Of a DNA stretch of 48,749 bases, positions 34,878-43,416 are shown one piece after another. The notes below the pieces were generated by a model, which was not told the origin of the DNA, searched no databases, and saw only the letters and a list, made by a program, of their open reading frames with translations. The stretch's first letter is position 1. Every line of letters begins with the position of its first letter. The translations under genes and the position numbers were made by a program. The DNA comes from Verrucomicrobiaceae bacterium (GTDB taxonomy: Bacteria > Verrucomicrobiota > Verrucomicrobiia > Verrucomicrobiales > Verrucomicrobiaceae): positions 1 to 48,749 of the forward strand of contig JAIYDW010000143.1 in the NCBI GenBank assembly GCA_027487315.1, in the 5' to 3' direction.

Positions 34878-37800
34878 ATGGCATACAAGTGGCAGCAAGA
34901 AGAATGGCAGCGCGCCGATGACGAGGTGCGGAAGAACTTGCCATCGGGCGTGAAGCTCGTGCGCACACTGCGGGGGCACACGGGATACATCGGGCGCATC
35001 GCGTGGTCGCCGGACGGGCGACTGCTGGCGTCGCCGTCGGAAGATGGAACAATACGCCTGTGGAATAATGCCGCCAATACTCTTCAGATAATTGAAGCAC
35101 ACAGGAGCCAAGTTAATAGCGTCGCCTTCAGCCGTTGCACTCGGCGACAGAGCACGTTGGCCAGTGTGGGATATGATGGTGAGGTTAAGTTGTGGGATGA
35201 TTATCTTGAAATCAGTATTGAATGCCGAAGCATTGGATTTCATCGTGATGCCGCTTGGGCCGTAGCCTACAGCCCATCGGGATCGCAATTGGCCACCGGT
35301 GGTGAAGACAAAAAAGTCAAGCTTTGGAGCACAGCCAAACTTGGCTTGGAGCGCACGCTCGACGCTCATATCGATTGGGTCACTAGTGTTGCGTTTCACC
35401 CTAAAGGGCAGCAGTTGGCCACTGCGAGTGATGATGGAACAGTGAATTTGTGGCAGGTGAGCAACGGACGGTTTCTGCGCAGCCTCAAAGGCCATCGAGA
35501 CTCAGTCTTATGTGTTATGTTTGATCCTACTGGTCAGTGTCTCGCCAGTGGGAGTAAAGACAAAACGATAAAGCTTTGGACGTCAGACAAAGGACGATTG
35601 CTTCGGACCCTCGAAGGGCACACCGGCGAAGTCCGAGGAGTAAGTTTCTCGCCCGATGGCCGATGCCTTGTGTCGAAGTCCGGAGATGGTTCTATTCGCC
35701 TGTGGAATGTTAAAGATGGAAGTTGTCTGGCTACTATTTCTGAACCGTCAACCCATGACTGGCTACCTAGTCTCGCCTTTCATCCGAACTGCTGGCACCT
35801 AGCCACGGTTGGTTCAGACCCCGGCAGTCCGGAAAAGGAATGTGATCGAATCATTCACATCTACGAATTGGACTTCGATGTTCTTCTGAGCCAACCAGCG
35901 AAACCTTTCATCTCTTACACCAGCGCAAAGGTGGTGCTGGTGGGGGACTCGGGTGTGGGCAAGACGGGCCTGGGCTGGAGACTGGCGCACGGGGCATTTA
36001 AGGACCATCCCTCCACGCATGGTCAGCAATTTTGGTTGCTGGATCAACTCTGCAAGAAGCGCGCGGACGGTGCGGAGTGCGAGGCGGTGCTCTGGGATTT
36101 GGCCGGGCAGACGGACTACCGGCTCATCCACACGCTTTTCCTTGATGATGCGGATCTGGCGCTGGTGCTCTTTGACCCCACGCGCAACGACGACCCGCTG
36201 GAGGGCGTGGAGTTCTGGCTGAAGCAGCTCAAAGTGGGCCATCCAGCAGACGGCGGCCCACGCGCTGTGCTTATCGCCGCCCGCAGTGATCGCGGCACGC
36301 CCCGGCTGACGCAGGCGGAACTGGACGCTTTTTGCCGCCAGCGCGGCATCACCGCCTACCACACCACCAGCGCCCTGGCTGGCGAAGGCATCGAAGCTCT
36401 GGTGGAACGCATGAAGGGCCTGATCCCCTGGGACGACAAACCTGCCACCGTGACCACGGAGACCTTCAAACGCATCAAAGACTTCGTGCTGGAACTGAAG
36501 GAAGTGGTGGACCGCGGGACGGTGATCCTGACGCCGGAGGAACTGCGCGAGCGGCTGCAAGCCACGGATCAGAACTGGAAGTTCACCTCTGATGAAATGC
36601 TCACCGCCGTGGGTCATCTGGCGAACCATGGTTACATCACACGTCTGAAGACCTCGCAGGGCGAGCTGCGCTTCTTGCTGGTGCCAGAGTTGCTGAACAA
36701 TCTGGCTGCGTCCTATGTGCTGGAAGCGCGGCGTGAGGAGAAGGGGCTCGGGTCGCTGAGGGAAGAGAAGCTCCTGGCGGGTGGCTACGCCTTCCCCGAA
36801 CTGGAGAAGGTGACGCCCGACGAGCGGGCCATCCTGCTCGATTCCGCCGCAGCGCTCTTCCTGGAACACAATGTCTGCTTCCGTGAGACCGATCTGCTGG
36901 GCAATGCCTACCTGGTTTTCCCCGAACTCATCAACCTGAAGCGTCCGCTCGATGACGACGGTCAGCCCGTGGAAGACGGCGTGGCCTACACGGCCAGCGG
37001 CGCGGTGGAGAATGTCTATGCCTCGCTGGTGGTGCTGATGGGCTACACGCAGACCTTTACCCGCACCAACCAGTGGCGGAACCACGCCCGTTACGAGGTG
37101 GGTCGCGGTCAGGTCTGTGGCTTCCGCCTGGAAGCCGAGCGCGCAGGCGAGCTGGACTTCGTGCTCTACTTTGCCAAGGACACACCTGCGCCTGTGCGGA
37201 TGCTGTTCCAAAGCCTGTTCGAGAACTTCCTGAACCGCCGCAACCTGACGGTGCATCGCTTTGAACCGGTGGTGTGCAAGAACGGGCATGTGCTGGACCG
37301 CGTGATCGTGCGGAAGCGCTCGGCAGCCGGTGAGGTCTTCGCCTTTTGCAGCGACTGCGGTGAGAAGACGACGCTGCCAAAAGCCGACCAGCCGATTCAC
37401 CTTACCAAGCAGCAAGCTGTCGCCGTGGATGCTGACCGCCGCGCCGCCGACGAGCGCTCTCGTTTTGAGCAGATGCTCTTCCGCCTGAAGACCTATGTGA
37501 CGGAGCAGAAGCTCGACGTGCCGGAATGCTTTATTAGCTACGCATGGGGTGTGCCCGAGCACGAGCTGTGGGTGGAGCGCCGTCTGGCGACGGACTTGCA
37601 GAAGGCCGGTGTTGCCGTTGTGCTGGACCGCTGGGAGAACGCCCGCATCGGCGCGAGCGTGCCGAGGTTTGTGGAGAAGGCCGGAAAGTGCGACCGCGTG
37701 ATCGTGGTGGGAACACCGCTCTACCAGAAGAAGTATGACAACAACGAGCCGATGCGGAGTTTCGTCGTCGCTGCCGAGGGCGATCTGATCGGTGAGCGCA

Positions 37801-38027
37801 TGATCGGCAGTGAAGCAGACAAAGAGAGCGTTCTGCCATTGCTGCTGGAGGGTAGCAAGGAGACTGCTTTCCCGCATCTGCTTCATCCTCGCGTCTATGC
37901 GGATTTCCGCCAACCTGAGGCCTACTTCACTGCTATGCTGGAACTACTCCTGAGTCTCTTTGCCATCGGGGCGCAAGAGCCTGTGGCAGAGAGTCTTCGA
38001 GCGTCATTAGGGGGGCCGGGGCACTAA
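34878..38027 (+). CDS. WD40 - Ras/Roc-like GTPase - Zn-knuckle linker - TIR/SEFIR effector
   Basis: 1049 residues, a paralogue of the preceding gene. The first 60 residues are nearly identical to it (DDEVRKNLPSGVKLVRTLRG). Seven WD40 blades fill about 28-335. The GTPase has GDSGVGKT (356-363), WDLAGQ (406-411) and ARSDRG (468-473). The linker carries C800, H804, C824 and C827. The C-terminal domain, from about 880, begins VPECFISYAWG and has HELWVERRLATDLQKAG, VVLDRWENARIG, PRFVEKAGKCDRVIVV and TPLYQKKY, the TIR_2/SEFIR pattern. Glu933 lies where catalytic Glu is found in NAD-cleaving TIRs, but activity is not assured. A GAGGG-like site precedes the ATG, 60 bp after the cyclase gene, so both are probably co-transcribed. 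The likely role is a GTPase-gated immune or signalling effector. Confidence 0.9.
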   Translation: MAYKWQQEEWQRADDEVRKNLPSGVKLVRTLRGHTGYIGRIAWSPDGRLLASPSEDGTIRLWNNAANTLQIIEAHRSQVNSVAFSRCTRRQSTLASVGYDGEVKLWDDYLEISIECRSIGFHRDAAWAVAYSPSGSQLATGGEDKKVKLWSTAKLGLERTLDAHIDWVTSVAFHPKGQQLATASDDGTVNLWQVSNGRFLRSLKGHRDSVLCVMFDPTGQCLASGSKDKTIKLWTSDKGRLLRTLEGHTGEVRGVSFSPDGRCLVSKSGDGSIRLWNVKDGSCLATISEPSTHDWLPSLAFHPNCWHLATVGSDPGSPEKECDRIIHIYELDFDVLLSQPAKPFISYTSAKVVLVGDSGVGKTGLGWRLAHGAFKDHPSTHGQQFWLLDQLCKKRADGAECEAVLWDLAGQTDYRLIHTLFLDDADLALVLFDPTRNDDPLEGVEFWLKQLKVGHPADGGPRAVLIAARSDRGTPRLTQAELDAFCRQRGITAYHTTSALAGEGIEALVERMKGLIPWDDKPATVTTETFKRIKDFVLELKEVVDRGTVILTPEELRERLQATDQNWKFTSDEMLTAVGHLANHGYITRLKTSQGELRFLLVPELLNNLAASYVLEARREEKGLGSLREEKLLAGGYAFPELEKVTPDERAILLDSAAALFLEHNVCFRETDLLGNAYLVFPELINLKRPLDDDGQPVEDGVAYTASGAVENVYASLVVLMGYTQTFTRTNQWRNHARYEVGRGQVCGFRLEAERAGELDFVLYFAKDTPAPVRMLFQSLFENFLNRRNLTVHRFEPVVCKNGHVLDRVIVRKRSAAGEVFAFCSDCGEKTTLPKADQPIHLTKQQAVAVDADRRAADERSRFEQMLFRLKTYVTEQKLDVPECFISYAWGVPEHELWVERRLATDLQKAGVAVVLDRWENARIGASVPRFVEKAGKCDRVIVVGTPLYQKKYDNNEPMRSFVVAAEGDLIGERMIGSEADKESVLPLLLEGSKETAFPHLLHPRVYADFRQPEAYFTAMLELLLSLFAIGAQEPVAESLRASLGGPGH

Positions 38028-38149
38028 GGGCGGTAACTATTGAGACCAAGCACTGAGGGGAGATTGTCGCGATCGGGGACGAAGCGCATTATCGGTTGGC
38101 ATGGGGAATTGGAAGTGCTCTAACGCTGCGATTCGGCAAAAGGGTGTCC

Positions 38150-38401
38150 TTAGACTGGAGAACGAAGGCGTTTCCGGGCGAAGGCGATGCCGGAGGCGGT
38201 TTTGAGGTAGCTTTCGAAATCGCGGGCCTGCTGGGCGTTGGAAAAGGCAAGATAGGTTTCGAGGGTCCAGGGGCGATGTTTGGCGGTGTGGATTGATTTG
38301 CCTGCGTTGTGCTCGGTGAGGCGTTGGCGGAGGTTGTCGGTGAGGCCGGTGTAGAGTTGGTCGGGGTTGGATTCGCTACGGATGAGGTAGACGTAGTGCA
38401 T
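38150..38401 (-). CDS. Small GIY-YIG endonuclease-domain protein
   Basis: 83 residues from the ATG at 38401. The domain opens with MHYVYLIRSESNPDQLYTG, so GIY is YVY and YIG is YTG. DNLRQRLTEHNAG supplies the catalytic Arg, and ARDFESYLKTASG the catalytic Glu region. The chain ends RKRLRSPV. Stand-alone members of this UPF0213/YhbQ-like group are widespread putative nucleases with no settled role. The frame remains open upstream to 38773, but that stretch runs through tRNA-like fragments and low-complexity DNA and is not part of the protein. It lies between the WD40-TIR gene and tRNA-Ser, convergent with the former. Confidence 0.85.
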   Translation of the reverse strand: MHYVYLIRSESNPDQLYTGLTDNLRQRLTEHNAGKSIHTAKHRPWTLETYLAFSNAQQARDFESYLKTASGIAFARKRLRSPV

Positions 38402-38657
38402 GTGGGAGGGGGGCTTTGAACGTTGAAGGATGAACGCGGAAATTTGAACGCTGAGAGCGGGATTGTCTTTGCGGAAGCTTTGGAGGGGGCGCTTCGCGAG
38501 GGGGGGGTGTGTTCTTCGCTGAAGCTTCGAAGGGTCGCTTCGCGAGGGTTTTGCGTCGTTTGGGTGAGCAGACGGGAGTTTTTGGGTGAGTTGGGCGCGC
38601 CCGTTCTTCGCTAAAGCTTCGAAGGGCATTTTTTGCCTCTCTGCGGTCGGCAAAAAA

Positions 38658-38676
38658 TGGCGGAGAGGGTGGGATT
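38658..38676 (-). repeat. Partial copy of the tRNA-Ser 3' end (att-like direct repeat)
   Basis: TGGCGGAGAGGGTGGGATT is identical to 38783-38801, the 3' terminus (CCA, discriminator, acceptor and part of the T arm) of the intact tRNA-Ser(UGA). The copies are 125 bp apart in the same orientation. An exact duplication of a tRNA 3' end is what integrase-mediated insertion leaves behind. Confidence 0.6.
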
Positions 38677-38739
38677 GACTTCGCTTCGCTGCGTCCTGCT
38701 TCTCTCGCTTTGCTCGTTCAGCTCGAACCGTTATGTGAA

Positions 38740-38765
38740 CCGTGGGTTCAAATCCCACCCTTTCC
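38740..38765 (+). repeat. Inverted partial tRNA-Ser T-arm/acceptor copy
   Basis: CCGTGGGTTCAAATCCCACC followed by CTTTCC matches the tRNA-Ser T arm and acceptor 3' side with few mismatches but lies on the opposite strand. It has no partner half, so it is a fragment and not a gene. Confidence 0.5.
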
Positions 38766-38781
38766 TGGCTCACAATGTTCG

Positions 38782-38870
<89 letters not shown>

Positions 38871-38979
38871 TGGTTGCTGCGGACGCCGGGTTATCTACGG
38901 TGGAGATGTGGGGTTGCCAAGTGGAAGTTTGATTGGTGTGGGTGCTTGATTGTGGTGGGTTTTGGGATTCCGATGGAGG

Positions 38980-40101
38980 ATGCGTGCTTTGATTGCGGTG
39001 GATAAGTTTAAGGGGTCGCTGCCTGCGATGGCGGTGGCGGAGGCGATTGCGGCGGGGTTGCGGGCGGGGGGGGTGGATTGGGAGGTGGATCTGTGCCCGA
39101 TTGCGGATGGGGGGGAGGGGACGGTGGAGGCGATCGTGGGGGCTCTGGGGGGTGAATGGGTGCCGGTTGAGTCGGTGGATGCGCTGGGGCGGGGGGTGCA
39201 GGCAAGGTATGGGATCGTGAGCGGGGTGGATGGGGTGCGGGAAGCGGTGATGGAGATGAGTGCGGTTTCGGGGCTGGCGCTGGTGCTGGATGCGCCGCTG
39301 GATCCGGCGGTGGCGAGCACGTTCGGGACGGGGGTGATGATGCGGGAGGCGATGGGGCGTGGGGTGGGGCGGGTTCGGATCGGGATCGGGGGGAGTGCGA
39401 CGAATGATGGGGGGATGGGGATGGCGGTGGCGCTGGGGAATCGGTTTCTGGATGCTGCTGGGGAAACGGTTAAATCGTTACCGAAAAGTTTCGATAGCGT
39501 GGTGCGAATTGAGCGGCCGCTTGATGGGGCGGGGTTTCCGGAGGTGGTGGTGGCTTGTGATGTGGACAATCCGCTGCTGGGGGTGCGGGGGGCGACGCGG
39601 GTGTATGGGAGGCAGAAGGGGGTGGTGGATGAGGGGATTTTTGAGGGTCGGTTGGAGCGGTTGGCGGAGATGGTGAAGCGGGATCTGGGGGTGGATCCGA
39701 GGGAGGTGGCGGGAGCTGGGGCGGCGGGGGGGCTGGGGTTTGGGTTGATGGCGTTCTGCGGGGCGCGGTTGGTGGGCGGGTTTGAGATGGTGGCGGAGGC
39801 GGTGGGGCTGAGGGAGCGGATGGCGCAGGCGGATGTGGTCATTACGGGGGAGGGGCGGCTGGATGCGCAGACGCTGTGCGGAAAGGGGCCGGTGGGGGTG
39901 GCGCGGATGGCGCGGGGGCTGGGGAAGCGGGTGGTGGGGATCGCGGGTGGGGTGGAGCGGGGGGTGGGGCTGGAGGGGGAGTTTGATGTGCTGGTGGCAA
40001 CGAAGCCGGAGGCGATGCCCCTGGCGGAGGCGATGGCGCGGGGGGCGGGGTTGATCGAAGAATCAGTTGTGCAGTTGGCGGATGTGCTTAGAGAATGGTG
40101 A
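38980..40101 (+). CDS. Glycerate kinase (GlxK/GarK family)
   Basis: About 373 residues from the ATG at 38980; a TTG at 38950 would add ten residues. The opening MRALIAVDKFKGSLPA, then CPIADGGEGTVEA, GIGGSATNDGGMGMA, GAGAAGGLGFGLMAF and TGEGRLDAQTLCGKGP, are hallmarks of the type I glycerate 2-kinase family. This family phosphorylates D-glycerate with ATP. The start has GGAGG almost abutting the ATG, an unusual spacing. No glyoxylate or tartronate genes are near. It shows extreme G-bias on the coding strand (32 G against 11 C in 39301-39360), the host style that the WD40-GTPase pair lacks. Confidence 0.92.
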   Translation: MRALIAVDKFKGSLPAMAVAEAIAAGLRAGGVDWEVDLCPIADGGEGTVEAIVGALGGEWVPVESVDALGRGVQARYGIVSGVDGVREAVMEMSAVSGLALVLDAPLDPAVASTFGTGVMMREAMGRGVGRVRIGIGGSATNDGGMGMAVALGNRFLDAAGETVKSLPKSFDSVVRIERPLDGAGFPEVVVACDVDNPLLGVRGATRVYGRQKGVVDEGIFEGRLERLAEMVKRDLGVDPREVAGAGAAGGLGFGLMAFCGARLVGGFEMVAEAVGLRERMAQADVVITGEGRLDAQTLCGKGPVGVARMARGLGKRVVGIAGGVERGVGLEGEFDVLVATKPEAMPLAEAMARGAGLIEESVVQLADVLREW

Positions 40102-40165
40102 GCCGCTGGCCTTGATGAATGATCCTGGCTAGATCGGCTTTCTTTTTCACCGCAGCGATTTTTTT

Positions 40166-41101
40166 ATGGCGACACAGGCAGTTCTTCTTTTTGCAGGTCA
40201 GGGTGCCCAGAAGGTGGGTATGGGACAGGATTTGGCGGGGGCTTTTCCGGTGGTGGGGGAGATGCTGGCGAAGGCGGACGCGGCGCTTGGGTATTCGCTA
40301 AGTCAGGTGATGTTTGAGGGGCCGATGGAGGAGCTGACGAAGACGTCGCGCTGCCAGCCGGCGCTTTATGTGCATGGGCTGGCCCTTTTGGAGGTGCTGA
40401 AGTCGAAGGTGCCGGAGTTGGAGGTGGTGGCGTGTGCGGGTTTGTCGCTGGGGGAGTTCACGGCGCATGCGGCGGCGGGGACGTTTTCTTTTGAGACGGG
40501 GCTCAATCTGGTGTTTCAGCGGGGGGCGTTTATGGAGGAGGCTTGCGAGTCGACACAGGGGGCGATGGTGGCGATGCTGGGAGGTGAGGAGGCGGCAATT
40601 CGGGCGCTGGCGGCGGAGTGCGAAGTGGATGTGGCGAACCTGAATGCGCCAGGGCAGATTGTGCTTTCGGGGTCGGTGACGGGGATCGAGGCGGCGGCGG
40701 CGAAGTCGAAGGAGTGTGGGATCAAGCGGGCGATTGTTTTGCCTGTGGCAGGGGCTTATCACAGTCGGCTGATGGCATCGGCTCAGGCGAAGTTGGAAGG
40801 GGTGCTGGCTGAGGCGGAGGTGGTGAGTCCTGGGGTTCCTGTGGTGAGTAACTTTGAGGCGGCGGTGGTGAGCGAGCCTGAGGCGATTCGGTCGGCGCTG
40901 GTGAGTCAGGTGACGGGGTCGGTGCGGTGGGTGGAGAGCATGCAGCTGCTCATTGCCCAGGGGCACAAGCTGTTCATTGAGCTGGGGCCGGATGCGACTT
41001 TGGCGGGGTTAATGGGGAAGATTGATAAGTCGGTGAAGGTGATTTCGATCAAGGATGTGGCGAGTTTGGAGGCGGGGGTGGGGGAACTGGTGAGTAGTTA
41101 G
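40166..41101 (+). CDS. fabD: Malonyl-CoA:ACP transacylase
   Basis: 311 residues. It transfers malonyl from CoA to acyl carrier protein to supply fatty-acid elongation. FAGQGAQKVGMG opens the chain. The nucleophile is Ser94 in GLSLGE, where the usual preceding His is Leu, a common variant. Arg119 (FQRGAFM) and His199 (GAYHSRLM) complete the active site, and NLNAPGQIVLSG fits the ferredoxin-like subdomain. It lies 64 bp after glycerate kinase and 38 bp before the TatD-family gene. No other fab genes are in the window. Assignment is secure. Confidence 0.95.
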   Translation: MATQAVLLFAGQGAQKVGMGQDLAGAFPVVGEMLAKADAALGYSLSQVMFEGPMEELTKTSRCQPALYVHGLALLEVLKSKVPELEVVACAGLSLGEFTAHAAAGTFSFETGLNLVFQRGAFMEEACESTQGAMVAMLGGEEAAIRALAAECEVDVANLNAPGQIVLSGSVTGIEAAAAKSKECGIKRAIVLPVAGAYHSRLMASAQAKLEGVLAEAEVVSPGVPVVSNFEAAVVSEPEAIRSALVSQVTGSVRWVESMQLLIAQGHKLFIELGPDATLAGLMGKIDKSVKVISIKDVASLEAGVGELVSS

Positions 41102-41139
41102 TCGTGAGTAGTTAGTTGTTGGGGATTGGAGGTGATTTG

Positions 41140-41937
41140 ATGGAGCTTTTTGATGCGCACAATCATTTTCAGGAAGAGCGACTGGATGCTTGGCGGGAGG
41201 GGTTGATGGAGGTGCTGCCGGGGATGGGGGTGCGGGAGATGGTGGTGAATGGGATGAGTGAGGGGGACTGGGGGAAGGTGGCGGCGTTGGCGGAACGAGT
41301 GGAGTGGGTGAGGCCTTCGTTTGGTCTGCATCCTTGGTGGGTGAAGGGGCGGTCGGAGGGGTGGCGGGAGGTTTTGGAGGGGTGGGTGCGGGCGTTTCCT
41401 GGGGCCGGGGTGGGGGAGGCGGGGTTGGACCGGTGGATTGAAGATCCGGATGTGGAGGCGCAGGTGGAGTGCTTTAAGTGGCAGGTGGCGTTGGCGGTGC
41501 GTGAGGAGCGGGCGCTGTCGGTGCACTGTGTGCGGGCTTTTGGGCTGCTGGATGAGGTGCTGCGGGAGGTTGTGCGACCGGAGCAGGGTTTTTTGATTCA
41601 CTCCTATGGTGGGCCGGAGGAGATGGTGGCGGGGTTTGCGCGGATGGGGGCGTATTTTTCGGTGTCGCCGCACTTTGCTTTGGAGCGGAAGCGGGGGCAG
41701 TTGGAGGTGTTTGGGAGGGTGCCTCTGGATCGGTTGTTGATTGAGACGGATGCGCCGGATTTGTGGCCGCCTGCCGAGGTGAATCCGAATCGGTTGCAGT
41801 TGGCGGATGGGCGTGAGGTGAACAGTCCGGCGAATTTGCAGTTTGCCTATGAGATGGTGGCGGAGGTGCGGGGAATGCCGGTGGAGGAGCTGGCTGCGAT
41901 GGTGGGGGAGAATTACCGGCGGTTGTTTGGGGGGTGA
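41140..41937 (+). CDS. TatD-family metal-dependent hydrolase
   Basis: About 265 residues from the ATG at 41140, chosen because a full GGAGGTGAT ribosome site (41128-41136) lies just upstream. Metal-binding positions of the TatD/amidohydrolase barrel are visible: HNH near the N-terminus (FDAHNHF), the Glu of GVGEAGLDR, His of LSVHCVRAF, His of FLIHSYGG and Asp of IETDAPDLWPP. TatD proteins are Mg-dependent 3'-5' DNases or quality-control hydrolases. The chain is slightly divergent, with a His-Pro-Trp-Trp loop (GLHPWW), but nothing essential seems lost. It is the last + gene before a convergent - strand block. Confidence 0.88.
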   Translation: MELFDAHNHFQEERLDAWREGLMEVLPGMGVREMVVNGMSEGDWGKVAALAERVEWVRPSFGLHPWWVKGRSEGWREVLEGWVRAFPGAGVGEAGLDRWIEDPDVEAQVECFKWQVALAVREERALSVHCVRAFGLLDEVLREVVRPEQGFLIHSYGGPEEMVAGFARMGAYFSVSPHFALERKRGQLEVFGRVPLDRLLIETDAPDLWPPAEVNPNRLQLADGREVNSPANLQFAYEMVAEVRGMPVEELAAMVGENYRRLFGG

Positions 41938-42037
41938 TTGGGGCGGCGAAGCGGATCGGGAGACGGTGAGCGGGAGGCTTGGATGACGCGACAGATGCAA
42001 TGCGGTCTGCCTCCTTTCGGCTATTTGCGTTTGGGTT

Positions 42038-42379
42038 TCATTCGACTTCGATCACTGTTCCTACTGCGATCAGTCTTGGGCCTTCTTGAATACGCCAAAT
42101 GCGCCCAGGGACGAGCAGTTCGCGGAGTCCTCGGGCATTTAGGAAAGTTACTTTAAGGTCTCTGGTCTCGCCGGGGTAAACCCAGACACCGTCTTCGACT
42201 TCAATCTGGCCGATGAAAAAGAAGCTGTCATCAGGGCCACCGAAATTGTGGTTGGGCCTGAAGCCTTTGGTGAACGGACCGTGCCTTCCTCCTTGGTCTT
42301 CAGCAACAAGAGCAATCGTAGCGCAAATCACGATTGGCTTGCCTTCCTCTATGTCGAGATTGTCGGTGAAGGCGAACAT
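42038..42379 (-). CDS. Stand-alone EF-Tu domain III-like protein
   Basis: 113 residues from the ATG at 42379. The sequence follows the C-terminal beta-barrel (domain III) of elongation factor Tu: GGRHGPFTKGFRPNHNF corresponds to the GGRHTPF-GYRPQFYF segment, VYPGETRDLKVTFL to the MPGD motif, and GRIWRIQEGPRLIAVGTV to the ending RFAIREGGRTVGAGVV. There is no GTPase domain. EF-Tu domain III contacts aminoacyl-tRNA and EF-Ts, so an orphan copy may bind RNA or protein; its role is unknown. It is 110 bp downstream of the ferredoxin-type gene and could be its last transcript member. Frame upstream of this ATG is low-complexity and rejected. Confidence 0.75.
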   Translation of the reverse strand: MFAFTDNLDIEEGKPIVICATIALVAEDQGGRHGPFTKGFRPNHNFGGPDDSFFFIGQIEVEDGVWVYPGETRDLKVTFLNARGLRELLVPGRIWRIQEGPRLIAVGTVIEVE

Positions 42380-42489
42380 AGTCGTGTCTTGGCCGGACAG
42401 TCTTGGTGTGTTGAGATATTGGCTGTCGGCAAGTGATGCGGCGGGTTCTGACTTGAGGGCGAGCCAGCGGCTCGTACCAGGTGGGGGCG

Positions 42490-43359
42490 TTAGTTGGCGG
42501 TGGCGTTGTTTTTGTCGATGGCGATTTGGGCTCGGGCTTTGGCTTGTTCGGCTTTTTTGAGGATTTCTTCGGGGCTGGGGAGGGAGGCGAGGACGTCGGC
42601 GGGGATGAAGCCGTCGCTGACGAGTTTGGTGAGGCATTTTTTGCGCTCGTCGAGGGCTTTGTCGGGGCTGCGCTCTTTGGAGAAGCGGGAGCGGGCGGCG
42701 AGGCTGCGGTCTTTGAGGGCAGAGTAGATATCGCCGCCGAGGAGGGAGGAGATGTCGACTTTGATTTTCTCGCGTCCGGCGTCGGCTTCGTTGATTTCGT
42801 CGCCGTTGATGGGGCCGGCCTGATACTTGGGGAACATGATGGCGACTTCAGGGCAGACCCGGGAGCAGGCGGGGCAGTTGGTCTTGCAGTTGTCGTTGTT
42901 TTGGACCTGGATTTTGTTGTCCTCGCTGACGCCGTAGACATCGAAGAGGCAGAAGGAGAGGCACTGCATGCAGTTGGTGCAGCGGGAGTAGTCGATGACG
43001 GGGAACCAGGGTTTCCATTTGCCGGGCTGGTTCATGGGGCGCTCGCCACGGAGGCGTTCGACCAGGGCGAGGACGGCGTCGCCATCGAGGTCGGTGATGT
43101 CGCGGGTTTCGATGGGGGTGCGGCCGGTGGCGTCTTCGAGGGCGGGGGGTTGGCAATCCGGGAAGCGGCCGAGGAGTAGGAGGGTGTGGTCGGTATCGGA
43201 AGATTTGGCTGGGGAGGCGTCGGGGGTAACGCGGGAGACGGCGTAGCCTTGATCGAGGAGGGCGGTGAGGACTTTGAGGCGGGCTTCAGGGGAGAGGGGG
43301 ATGGAGCCTTGGCCTTCGTAGAGGACGATTTTGAGGGGGCGGGCGGTGTGGGTGATCAT
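42490..43359 (-). CDS. Ferredoxin-type 2x[4Fe-4S] protein
   Basis: 289 residues. The cysteines C127, C130, C133 and C137 (CTNCMQCLSFC) and C158, C162, C165 and C169 (CKTNCPACSRVC) form two cluster sites, with spacing changed in the second (CxxxCxxCxxxCP). An N-terminal domain of about 115 residues without motifs precedes them, and a charged helical tail of about 100 residues follows (ALDERKKCLTKL, EEILKKAEQAKARAQ). This is larger than a plain ferredoxin, so it may be an electron-transfer subunit for an unidentified partner. It follows the GGQ release-factor gene by 57 bp on the same strand. No hydrogenase, nitrogenase or oxidoreductase gene is adjacent. Confidence 0.8.
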   Translation of the reverse strand: MITHTARPLKIVLYEGQGSIPLSPEARLKVLTALLDQGYAVSRVTPDASPAKSSDTDHTLLLLGRFPDCQPPALEDATGRTPIETRDITDLDGDAVLALVERLRGERPMNQPGKWKPWFPVIDYSRCTNCMQCLSFCLFDVYGVSEDNKIQVQNNDNCKTNCPACSRVCPEVAIMFPKYQAGPINGDEINEADAGREKIKVDISSLLGGDIYSALKDRSLAARSRFSKERSPDKALDERKKCLTKLVSDGFIPADVLASLPSPEEILKKAEQAKARAQIAIDKNNATAN

Positions 43360-43416
43360 GGGGAATTGCGGAATGCGGATTTCGGATTGGAGAAGAAACG
43401 ACGGAAGCGAGTGGGA

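Noticed and set aside
31641..38027. Prophage or transposon identity for the pair region
   Set aside because: No integrase, transposase, capsid, tail or terminal inverted repeats were found; only the tRNA scars hint at mobility.
38402..38773. N-terminal extension of the GIY-YIG protein
   Set aside because: The translation contains VGFEPTV, the usual false product of tRNA-Ser sequence, and runs through duplicated low-complexity DNA.
38699..38780. Second complete tRNA on the + strand
   Set aside because: Only a T arm and partial acceptor are present; there is no anticodon or D arm.
40442..40465. FabD active-site loss (GLSLG instead of GHSLG)
   Set aside because: The nucleophile Ser and the other catalytic residues Arg119 and His199 are present; this replacement occurs in functional homologues, so it is not a pseudogene.
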